From positions 526-5,573 of the forward strand of contig JAMCYY010000047.1 in assembly GCA_023473205.1 (NCBI GenBank): DNA of 5,048 nucleotides. The letters run 5' to 3'. Below, piece after piece: positions 1 through 4,702 of this stretch. Position 1 is the first letter of the stretch. Each line of letters begins with the position of its first letter. The notes beneath the pieces are model-generated. The model did no database searches, was not told the origin of the DNA, and saw nothing but the letters and a program-made list of their open reading frames with translations. The DNA is from Patescibacteria group bacterium (GTDB lineage: Bacteria; Patescibacteriota; Microgenomatia; UM-FILTER-40-11). The position numbers were made by a program, and so were the translations under genes.

Positions 1-200
1 TTACTAAAAAACAAAGGGTTTTTGGCAAATAAATTCAGGGCTACTTCTGCCAGCTCCTCCCTTCTTAAAAGAGTTAGGTTGTCAAAACTAAAGATTGCGC
101 TAAACCTGGTGTATAAAAAAGGGGACATTACTCCTATAAAAAATAGCCCCAAAGCTAAAATCTTTTTCGAAAATAAAGCAAACCCTTTGTTTTTTAGTAA
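1..200. repeat. 21-bp perfect inverted repeat, arms 1-21 and 180-200
   Basis: Bases 1-21 are the exact reverse complement of bases 180-200, separated by 158 bases. The match does not continue inward (22 versus 179 mismatch), and its outward extent is hidden because one arm starts at base 1 of the window. Both arms lie inside the ligase-like coding sequence. The arm at 1-21 encodes KNPLFFS on the minus strand, and the arm at 180-200 encodes LLKNKGF. It may be a genuine repeat or the result of a misjoin near a contig end. Confidence 0.85.
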
Positions 201-617
201 AAAAATTAAGATTGAAAAACTTGCCACCAATACTGTCCGAGAAACTGTTAAAAAAATGGCTGAAGCTGTTACCAGAGAAACCACACCGAGAACAGATCTT
301 CTGATTTGATATCTACTCTTTTGAGAAAGGAGAAAAAGAAGGAGTAGGCCAATCAGCAGGAAAGCTGCCAGGATGTTAGGGTGAGGGAAGGTGGCATAAG
401 GCCGCAAAAACAACATTCCTTGAAAATCAAAGGTAGCAATAGCAGGGGTGGAGAGAGAAAAAGTTCTTTCTCCTAAAATCCAAAAGCCTAAAGTATGGCC
501 TGCTAAAAATTGCCCTAAAGCTAAGACAGATTCGAAAAATATCGAAAGAAGCAGGGCATAAAAAATAATAAACCTATGTTTTACAATATCTATGCTAGCC
601 AGATAAACTCCAAATAA
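1..617 (-). pseudogene. O-antigen ligase-like membrane protein, C-terminal part (frameshifted from 595-972, cut by window edge)
   Basis: Read on the minus strand with codons at 615-617, 612-614 and so on, this stretch is open from the TGA at 618-620 to the window edge. It continues the protein begun at 972 in another frame. The translation is polytopic and hydrophobic. It contains an FPHPN motif followed by a membrane helix (375-389 and onward), the LTVSRT segment typical of the large loop/TM region of the Wzy_C/O-antigen ligase superfamily, and near the edge RREELAEVALNLFAKNPLF, matching the family pattern that usually ends NPLFGVG. Such proteins polymerise or ligate surface polysaccharide at the outer face of the cytoplasmic membrane. 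No ATG occurs in this frame before 414-416, so it is unlikely to be a separate gene. The frame break is explained by the 598-647 duplication, which could be a real mutation or an assembly error. The substrate cannot be told. Confidence 0.75.
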
Positions 618-972
618 TCACGGCTGCCAGATAAACTCCAAATAATCCGGCAACAATAAATTGTTCCAGCCTTACCAGTCCGGCCCCGAAATTAATGCTT
701 TGGCCGCCTCCGACCTGACCAAAAATAGGAAAAAGGGATAAAACGTTGGCTAAGATAAAAAGTAAAAAAAGGTTAAGCGCCAGTTTATTAACAAATTTTT
801 TTTGATAAATAAAGACAATCAGTAAACTAATCGCCAATAAATCCCAGAAATAAATCGTCGGGGACAGATAATCAATCCCTAAAGAGTATACATGGCTAAA
901 TGGAGGCCAAAAATGTTTGCCTAGTTGAGTTGGAAGAAAAAGCAGGGTTAAAAAAAAGAAGAATACTTTCAA
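595..972 (-). pseudogene. O-antigen ligase-like membrane protein, N-terminal part
   Basis: This 125-residue reading frame begins with TTG at 970-972; that TTG shares three bases with the jag stop (TTGA at 969-972), which suggests translational coupling. No other Met codon lies in the frame. The first 20 residues form a hydrophobic segment. Then comes PTQLGKHFWPPFSHVYSLGI and DYLSPTIYFWDLL, an N-terminal pattern I recognise from O-antigen ligase/polymerase-like proteins of CPR bacteria, followed by further membrane helices. The frame ends abruptly at TAG (595-597), right after the second copy of a repeated segment. Removing 28 bp restores one continuous protein with the 1-617 frame, giving about 314 visible codons. 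The last residues, IIWSLSG, are therefore frameshift product and not native sequence. A short functional protein is possible but less likely. Confidence 0.75.
598..647. repeat. Tandem direct repeat, 22-bp units, 28-bp period
   Basis: The 22 bases at 598-619 recur exactly at 626-647, separated by six bases (620-625, acggct). The period of 28 is not a multiple of three, so the duplication shifts the reading frame of the ligase-like gene. On the minus strand the first-read copy (626-647) encodes the in-frame LFGVYLA segment, and the second copy (598-619) is read out of frame as IIWSLSG followed by a stop. The spacer agccgt (minus strand) resembles the bases that precede the first-read copy (tgccg), as expected for an imprecise tandem duplication. 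Confidence 0.9.
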
Positions 973-1520
973 TCTTCTTCACTTTTGACTTCAGGCTCTT
1001 TAGATTCGACATTTGTGCTACCAGAGGTAGTTTCGTCTTTCGAAGCCATTTGAGTTTTGAGTTTAATTACAATGTGCCTATCTCTACCTTCGCCAATGCT
1101 TTCAGTCGATAATCCTTCTGTCTCACCAGCCACCATATGGACAATCCTTCTTTGCCAGGCAGGCAAAGGCTCAAGTTCCAACTCTTTGCCGGTTTCCAGC
1201 ACTTGATTTGCCCACTCTTTTGCCCGCTGTCTTAAGTCTTCCTCTTTTTGTTTTCTCCAGCCTTCAACATCTAAAATCACCCTTTTTTGATTAGGAGCCA
1301 ATTCACCTTTCGCGGAAAATCCCATCTTTCGAAAAATCATCTGATTGACAATTAACTGAAGCGCCTCCAAAGAATCGCCCCGAAAACCAATAAGTCTTCC
1401 CGCATCTTTTGTTTCAATCAAAACATTGACCGATTCCTCTGTTTCTTCAATCTCATAGCTCCCTTCCAAAAGAAGCAAGCCTAATAAATTATCTAATACT
1501 TCAGATAGTTGTTCTTCCAC
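969..1520 (-). CDS. jag: KhpB/Jag-type KH-R3H RNA-binding protein
   Basis: This 183-residue protein has a KH domain followed by an R3H domain. The KH part includes AGRLIGFRGDSLEALQ, with the GxxG loop as GFRG at 45-48. The R3H part has RRIVHMVA with the R-x3-H signature at R124/H128, then STESIGEGRDRHIVIKL. KhpB/Jag proteins bind RNA in the cytoplasm and in Firmicutes work with KhpA in cell elongation and division. The usual N-terminal Jag_N domain is absent: the protein starts directly at the KH region. Residues about 157-183 form a Ser/Thr-rich acidic tail of low complexity. The start is GTG (1518-1520), two bases after the yidC stop, with a Shine-Dalgarno-like AAAGGA at 1528-1533. Its position right after yidC is the conserved one for this family. 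The family call is firm; the physiological role here is inferred. Confidence 0.93.
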   Translation of the reverse strand: MEEQLSEVLDNLLGLLLLEGSYEIEETEESVNVLIETKDAGRLIGFRGDSLEALQLIVNQMIFRKMGFSAKGELAPNQKRVILDVEGWRKQKEEDLRQRAKEWANQVLETGKELELEPLPAWQRRIVHMVAGETEGLSTESIGEGRDRHIVIKLKTQMASKDETTSGSTNVESKEPEVKSEED

Positions 1521-1522
1521 AA

Positions 1523-2404
1523 TTATTTCCTTTCGATTTTTACTTTAGTACTTTCAACCTTGGGTTTCCCTATAAAACTGGCTAACCCTCCCCATCCGGC
1601 AATAAGATACTGCTGAATGATACCCAGTATTGTAAGCGTATTCCAATAAATTGCAAGCCCTATTGGAAAGGAGAAGGAAATATAGCCAACCATCAAAGGC
1701 ATCATGTAAGTCATTTGAGACTGCATGGCCTGGGTCATATCTTCACTTTTTTCTTTTTCCTTCTCCTCTGTTAACGAATCAGTCTTAAAGTGTTTTACTT
1801 TAACAGGCGCCATCATTTTAGACTGAATAAAGGTTAGGGCAGCCGTGATTACAGGTATTGCCAGCACTGCCAATCCGACTTTACCGAATTCCGAAGGCTT
1901 GGCAGCCAAATTAACTCCAAAAAAGTGCAGATCAGGCAGGGATTTAAGATGCCAGGAAGCAGAGTAGAGGAAATAATTGATTTTATCCAAACCCTTAGCT
2001 CCCTCAAAAAAAGCAAAAATTACCTGGTAAAGCGGGATTATCAAAAGAATCGGCAATAGGGAAGGCAGACAGCCGGCTGCCGGATTGACACCATGTTCTT
2101 TAAGGAGAGCTGCCTGTGCTTGATTAAAGCCCATTTTATCTGAACCGTACTTTTGTTTTAAAGCTTCAATCTGGGGTTTAAGCTCCTGCATTTTTTCATT
2201 AAGCCTTTTGGTAGTGCGTATTTGAGATGATTTGAAAGGCCAGGTGATCAAACCAATAATTACTGTCAACATGATAATTGCCCAACCCAAAGCGCCTGGG
2301 ATATGGGCGGACTGCAAAAGATAGATGATTAAAACCACCAAATTAATAATCGGCTGCAGAAAAAACAAATTAAAGATATCTCCCAAAAGCTTGATTAACG
2401 GCAC
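1523..2404 (-). CDS. yidC: YidC/Oxa1 family membrane protein insertase
   Basis: This 293-residue insertase moves membrane proteins into the cytoplasmic membrane, alone or with SecYEG. Visible parts in order: a hydrophobic segment at about 11-31; a second at about 38-56; the charged cytoplasmic hairpin 60-105 (QELKPQIEALKQKYG); NPAAGCLPSLLPILLIIPLY at 107-126, a hallmark of the family; a further membrane segment at about 174-193; a highly charged loop at 203-223; and FPIGLAIYWNTLTILGIIQQYLI at about 246-268, close to the E. coli SGLVLYY...IIQQQLI end. No large periplasmic domain or clear lipoprotein signal is present, as in short bacterial YidC forms. The groove arginine expected in the second segment (E. 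coli FIVRGIMYPL) is Gly51 here (IIGLITWPF). Start is GTG at 2402-2404, which overlaps the yidD end by 10 bases and is preceded by a good AAGGAGA ribosome binding site. The family call is very secure. Confidence 0.97.
   Translation of the reverse strand: MPLIKLLGDIFNLFFLQPIINLVVLIIYLLQSAHIPGALGWAIIMLTVIIGLITWPFKSSQIRTTKRLNEKMQELKPQIEALKQKYGSDKMGFNQAQAALLKEHGVNPAAGCLPSLLPILLIIPLYQVIFAFFEGAKGLDKINYFLYSASWHLKSLPDLHFFGVNLAAKPSEFGKVGLAVLAIPVITAALTFIQSKMMAPVKVKHFKTDSLTEEKEKEKSEDMTQAMQSQMTYMMPLMVGYISFSFPIGLAIYWNTLTILGIIQQYLIAGWGGLASFIGKPKVESTKVKIERK
1528..1533 (-). promoter_or_regulatory. Ribosome binding site for jag
   Basis: The minus strand reads AAAGGA seven bases before the GTG at 1520-1518, inside the last codons of yidC. 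It supports the GTG start where no ATG is available nearby. Confidence 0.5.
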
Positions 2405-2595
2405 GTTAAAAGTCTCCTTATGCCTAGACCCAGGCCTTTTTTAAGTCCGTACTTTAGTATTACGCTTCGTGTATATTGAGAACAGGTGGGAGAGTAGCGG
2501 CAAGCGCCTCCTGGCACCAGCAAGGAAAGCATCCCTCTATCTAAAGAGAAAAAATTACTATAGAGATCAATTAAAAAAATCACGGCTTGCTTCAT
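2395..2595 (-). CDS. yidD: YidD membrane protein insertion efficiency factor, C-terminally short
   Basis: This 66-residue protein carries the YidD core: an N-terminal amphipathic/hydrophobic segment (residues 4-28), ACRYSPTCSQYTRSVILKYG at 31-50 with the family's CRyxPTCSqY motif (Cys32, Cys38), then LKKGLGLGIRRLLTC with the third conserved cysteine (Cys65). YidD lies at the inner face of the cytoplasmic membrane and helps YidC-dependent insertion. The family normally continues after RRLLRC with an HPWxxGGxDPVP tail. Here the protein stops one residue after Cys65 (TAA at 2395-2397), and the yidC start lies inside its last codons. The ATG at 2593-2595 overlaps the rnpA stop as ATGA. No frame of the following DNA restores the missing tail, since the yidC N-terminus uses it, so the truncation looks natural and not a sequencing error. 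Confidence 0.9.
   Translation of the reverse strand: MKQAVIFLIDLYSNFFSLDRGMLSLLVPGGACRYSPTCSQYTRSVILKYGLKKGLGLGIRRLLTCR
2413..2419 (-). promoter_or_regulatory. Strong ribosome binding site for yidC
   Basis: The minus strand reads AAGGAGA, eight bases before the GTG at 2404-2402 and inside yidD. It is the best Shine-Dalgarno sequence I found in the window. It fixes the GTG start and lets yidC be translated independently of yidD. Confidence 0.7.
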
Positions 2596-2924
2596 TTGAT
2601 TATTTCTTTTAAAGCTTGATTAATTTCCTTTTTAAGATCTTCTGATTTTACCTTATCCACCCCCTGTTTGGGAAGGGCAATGATATTCAAATTCTTTGGC
2701 AAATCTTCATACGCTTCCTCAAAAGCCGCAAACATCACTCTTTTAGCTTTATTCCTCATTGTTGCTTTGGGGAAATTTTTTGAGCTGATTGCTACTCCTA
2801 CTTTAGCTACCTTATTATCTCCAGATCTTAAAAATAACTTGAAATGGGGGGCAAATATTGACTTGCCGGATCTGACCCAGTTAAAGTCAGTCGAAAGATT
2901 CAGTCTTTTAGTTTTGGGAAGCAT
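2592..2924 (-). CDS. rnpA: Ribonuclease P protein component
   Basis: This 110-residue basic protein is the RNase P protein subunit, which with the catalytic RNA removes the 5' leader from pre-tRNAs. The N-terminus MLPKTKRLNLSTDF matches the family start (LpKxxRLrkxxdF). VGVAISSKNFPKATMRNKAKR at 42-62 contains the RNR signature region, with R57-N58 and K61-R62. The C-terminus LKKEINQALKEI matches the final helix. Length is typical. The ATG at 2922-2924 lies seven bases after the rpmH stop, with no clear Shine-Dalgarno sequence, so coupling to rpmH is likely. The stop TGA overlaps the yidD ATG. I did not find the RNase P RNA gene in this window. Confidence 0.96.
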   Translation of the reverse strand: MLPKTKRLNLSTDFNWVRSGKSIFAPHFKLFLRSGDNKVAKVGVAISSKNFPKATMRNKAKRVMFAAFEEAYEDLPKNLNIIALPKQGVDKVKSEDLKKEINQALKEIIK

Positions 2925-2931
2925 TGAGAGG

Positions 2932-3069
2932 TCAAATTGTCAGACGCTTTCTTCCGGTTTGTCTGCGTCTTTTTAACACCTTGGCCCCGTCTTTAGTGGC
3001 CATTCTTGATAAAAAACCATGCTTTCTTTGCCTCTTCAACTTCTTAGGCTGGTACGTTCTCTTTGGCAT
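2932..3069 (-). CDS. rpmH: 50S ribosomal protein bL34
   Basis: This is a 45-codon gene. Translation from ATG at 3067-3069 starts MPKRTYQPKKLKRQRKHGFL, continues with SRMATKDGAKVLKRRRQTGR and ends KRLTI followed by TGA at 2932-2934. It is a full-length bL34: the MKRTxQP start, the HGFxxRMxTxxGxxVLxxRRxxGRxxL core and the basic composition are all present. bL34 is part of the large ribosomal subunit near the base of the 23S rRNA core. It is the first gene of the minus-strand cluster, divergent from dnaA, the conserved arrangement at bacterial origins. No strong Shine-Dalgarno precedes it. Confidence 0.97.
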   Translation of the reverse strand: MPKRTYQPKKLKRQRKHGFLSRMATKDGAKVLKRRRQTGRKRLTI

Positions 3070-3206
3070 ATTGGGTAAGTTTACTAAAATTACGCCTAGA
3101 TTACAATGCTTGTATTGAGCGGAGCGAAATATTGATATATTTCTTAATATTTAAGCTATCTTGCGAAGATCGCTCTTCTAAATTAAATTGTGGATAACTT
3201 TTCAAC
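3070..3206. promoter_or_regulatory. Divergent rpmH/dnaA intergenic regulatory region
   Basis: These 137 bases separate two outward-facing genes and must hold both promoters unless transcription enters from elsewhere. On the minus strand a weak -10 candidate, TGTAAT, lies at 3105-3100, 30 bases before the rpmH ATG, with only a poor -35. On the plus strand, AT-rich blocks at 3132-3150 (TTGATA at 3132-3137, TATATT at 3136-3141, TAATAT at 3145-3150) and TATCTT at 3157-3162 are possible promoter elements, but I cannot fix a start site. GAAGA at 3165-3169 and TCTTC at 3174-3178 could form a small hairpin in the dnaA leader. A perfect DnaA box lies at the dnaA-proximal end. Neither gene has a clear Shine-Dalgarno sequence here. 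Confidence 0.5.
3189..3197 (-). promoter_or_regulatory. DnaA box upstream of dnaA
   Basis: The plus strand reads TGTGGATAA, the reverse complement of the consensus box TTATCCACA with no mismatch. It ends nine bases before the dnaA ATG at 3207, so it lies in the leader, where bound DnaA could repress its own gene. Autoregulation is known for dnaA in other bacteria and is inferred here. Confidence 0.8.
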
Positions 3207-4529
3207 ATGGAAAACTTAAGGCTTTGGCATAAATTTTTGGAGGAAGTCAAATCTAATATCAGCGCGGCTAACTTTAAAACTTTCTTTTCCCAAACCCTAC
3301 TTGAATCTGTAAATGAAGATAGAGTAGTACTGGCCACCTCATCAGCTTTTATTGTTGCGACTTTAAGCCAAAGACATCGGCCTTTAATTGAAAATACCTT
3401 TGAAAAGCTTCTGGGAAAACCAGTCAAGATTGAATTTACTGTTAAAAAAACAGAGCTCCCTTCGCAACAAGAGGAGGCGGGTATTTTCCAAGTTACCCAA
3501 CAACCTCAAAATGCTTATTTGAATCCAAAATTCACTCTTGAAAACTTTGTGGTTGGTCCCTCCAATAATGTAGCCTTTGCAGCAGCCCAAGCAGTCGTGC
3601 AAAACCCCGGGACCTCCTATAACCCCCTTCTTATTTATGGAGGAACAGGTGTAGGAAAAACCCACTTAATGCTTGGTATCGGCAATGCCATCCTTAAAAA
3701 AAACCCCGGCGCTAAGGTAATTTATTGTTCCTCGGAAAAGTTCCTAAATGATTACATAAGTGCAATTCAAAACCATAAAATGATTGATCACAGAAACAGA
3801 TACCGATCTGCTCAAATCCTGCTTATAGATGATGTCCAGTTTTTCTCCGGAAGGGAAGGGGTGCAAGAAGAGTTTTTCCACACATTTAATGAGCTTCAAT
3901 CTAAAAACTCTCAAATGATCTTAACTTCAGACAGGCCCCCTCAAGAAATCGCTAAACTTGAAGATCGCCTAAGAAGCCGTTTCGCCGGAGGACTCATGGT
4001 TGATATCCAAACACCCGACTTAGATACCAGAGTGGCGATCCTTCGGGCAAAATCTGCCGAGTGGGGGAATATGCTGCCCGAGGACTCTCTAAAATTAATC
4101 GCAACTTCTCAAGAATCAAGCATTAGAGAGCTGGAAGGAAAATTAATGCAAATTTTGCAAACTCTAAAAGCTAAAAACTTAGAAGCATCTGTAGAAAATA
4201 TAGCTTCCCATTTAGGTAAATCTCCTAAAAAGCTACTTACCCTTACCCACAACGATGTCATATCAACTATCTGTAATTATTTTAATATAACCTCAAAGGA
4301 GCTGACCGGGCCAAAAAGACAAAAAGGACTAGTCCTGCCTAGGCATTTTACTATGTACATACTGTCTGAAGAATTGGGGATGACTGTGGAAAAGATTGGA
4401 CAAATTCTAGGAGGACGTGATCACACCACTGTCATGCACGCAAGGGATAAAATTAAAGAGCTGGTTCTAAAAGATAGGGAGGTACAAAGAATGTTTATTG
4501 AAGTTAAACAAAACTTATCCACAAGGTAA
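3207..4529 (+). CDS. dnaA: Chromosomal replication initiator protein DnaA
   Basis: This 440-residue AAA+ ATPase binds DnaA boxes, melts the origin and loads the replicative helicase. Domain I covers about 1-80 (LWHKFLEEVKSNISAANFKTFF). Domain II is a short linker at about 82-105. Domain III starts near NPKFTLENFVVGPSNNVAF. It has Walker A GGTGVGKTH at 145-153, Walker B ILLIDDVQFF at 204-213, the box VII arginine in RLRSRF (R258) and sensor II RELEG at 307-311. Domain IV, the DNA-binding part, has GPKRQKGLVLPRHFTMY and the signature GGRDHTTVMHA at 402-412. All key residues are present and the length is normal. The ATG at 3207 gives the canonical N-terminus although no clear Shine-Dalgarno precedes it. 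Its last codons (NLSTR) contain a perfect DnaA box, so the gene runs directly into the origin. dnaN does not follow. Confidence 0.98.
   Translation: MENLRLWHKFLEEVKSNISAANFKTFFSQTLLESVNEDRVVLATSSAFIVATLSQRHRPLIENTFEKLLGKPVKIEFTVKKTELPSQQEEAGIFQVTQQPQNAYLNPKFTLENFVVGPSNNVAFAAAQAVVQNPGTSYNPLLIYGGTGVGKTHLMLGIGNAILKKNPGAKVIYCSSEKFLNDYISAIQNHKMIDHRNRYRSAQILLIDDVQFFSGREGVQEEFFHTFNELQSKNSQMILTSDRPPQEIAKLEDRLRSRFAGGLMVDIQTPDLDTRVAILRAKSAEWGNMLPEDSLKLIATSQESSIRELEGKLMQILQTLKAKNLEASVENIASHLGKSPKKLLTLTHNDVISTICNYFNITSKELTGPKRQKGLVLPRHFTMYILSEELGMTVEKIGQILGGRDHTTVMHARDKIKELVLKDREVQRMFIEVKQNLSTR
4515..4523 (+). promoter_or_regulatory. DnaA box 1 (perfect, inside dnaA)
   Basis: TTATCCACA with no mismatch. 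It lies within the codons for the last residues of DnaA, six bases before the end of the dnaA stop codon. Confidence 0.85.
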
Positions 4530-4535
4530 AGCCAT

Positions 4536-4544
4536 TTATCCACA
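4536..4544 (+). promoter_or_regulatory. DnaA box 2 (perfect)
   Basis: TTATCCACA with no mismatch, in the same orientation as box 1 and 21 bp from it, just after the dnaA stop. Confidence 0.85.
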
Positions 4545-4546
4545 AG

Positions 4547-4555
4547 TTATCCACT
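4547..4555 (+). promoter_or_regulatory. DnaA box 3 (one mismatch)
   Basis: TTATCCACT, same orientation, 11 bp from box 2. A still weaker copy, AAATCCACT (4558-4566), follows at another 11-bp step, giving an in-phase run suited to cooperative DnaA binding. Confidence 0.7.
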
Positions 4556-4621
4556 AAAAATCCACTACCCGCCAACACAAATTTTTCCCAAAAGTTGAAC
4601 TTAAAAAAATTAGTTTCCAAC

Positions 4622-4640
4622 ATATCCACACCCCCTATTA
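4622..4640 (+). other. Candidate basal unwinding module: DnaA box, C-run, DnaA-trio-like triplets
   Basis: ATATCCACA (4622-4630, one mismatch to the consensus box) is followed directly by CCCC (4631-4634) and then CTA TTA (4635-4640), after which the AT-rich stretch begins. In Bacillus subtilis the unwinding element has the same order: DnaA box, GC-rich spacer, then CTA/TTA-type triplets (the DnaA-trio on the other strand) leading into AT-rich DNA. Only two triplets fit well here, with ATA next, so the match is suggestive. Confidence 0.5.
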
Positions 4641-4669
4641 ATAAAGCTAATGTTTAATAAGTTATGTAG

Positions 4670-4675
4670 TATAAT
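4670..4675 (+). promoter_or_regulatory. Candidate -10 element for the nuclease gene
   Basis: A perfect TATAAT hexamer 27 bases before the ATG at 4703. No good -35 is present at 16-18 bases upstream. Because it lies inside the AT-rich origin stretch, it could be a chance match. Confidence 0.35.
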
Positions 4676-4684
4676 CTAGCCCAC

Positions 4685-4693
4685 TGTGGAAAA
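4685..4693 (-). promoter_or_regulatory. DnaA box in the nuclease gene leader (one mismatch, minus strand)
   Basis: The plus strand reads TGTGGAAAA, which is TTTTCCACA on the minus strand, a one-mismatch box. It lies between a TATAAT hexamer and the ATG at 4703, opposite in direction to the other boxes, and bounds the origin on the right. It could let DnaA affect transcription of the next gene (inferred). Confidence 0.6.
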
Positions 4694-4702
4694 GTAATTT
4701 TC

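Larger units (their letters stand above)
4515..4693 (+). other. Putative replication origin (oriC)
   Basis: This region spans the 3' end of dnaA and the following intergenic stretch. It contains two perfect DnaA boxes (4515, 4536), one-mismatch boxes at 4547, 4622 and 4685 (the last on the minus strand), and a very degenerate copy at 4558-4566. The starts at 4536, 4547 and 4558 are 11 bp apart and 4515 is 21 bp before 4536, close to one and two helical turns. After the box at 4622-4630 come a C-run and an AT-rich stretch (about 4636-4677) with two TTAATAA copies (4638-4644 and 4654-4660), suitable for unwinding. Location next to dnaA, box clustering and AT-richness together make an origin the best reading. 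Confidence 0.85.

Noticed and set aside
22..309. Plus-strand open frame of 95 codons
   Set aside because: It lies wholly opposite the ligase-like coding sequence, and its translation is Lys/Ser-rich with no family features, as expected for an antisense shadow.
595..620. Programmed ribosomal frameshift joining the two ligase parts
   Set aside because: I see no clear slippery heptamer with a pseudoknot at the junction, and the exact repeat copies explain the frame change better. Also, the C-terminal frame has a TGA at 618-620, leaving little overlap.
598..647. CRISPR-like repeat pair
   Set aside because: There are only two copies with a 6-bp spacer, inside a coding frame; this is a small duplication.
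900..1112. Plus-strand open frame of 70 codons
   Set aside because: It lies antisense to the jag end and the ligase start; no recognisable domain, and the real genes on the other strand explain the sequence.
2932..3069. Possible TGA-as-glycine code (as in Gracilibacteria/SR1)
   Set aside because: TGA ends rpmH, rnpA and jag exactly where the proteins should end, so TGA is a stop here.
2668..3118. Two plus-strand open frames (2668-2976 and 2924-3118)
   Set aside because: They run antisense to rnpA and rpmH, both recognised with full family motifs.
3163..3178. Small palindromes (GAAGA/TCTTC and GCGA/TCGC) in the dnaA leader as a terminator or riboswitch
   Set aside because: Stems are four to five base pairs with no following T-run, too weak to call.
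3101..3665. Two minus-strand open frames (3101-3427 and 3384-3665)
   Set aside because: They lie mostly antisense to dnaA domains I and III, which are unmistakable; no protein-like features of their own.
4530..4702. Rho-independent terminator after dnaA
   Set aside because: I see no GC-rich hairpin followed by a T-run; the repeats present are DnaA boxes in one orientation.
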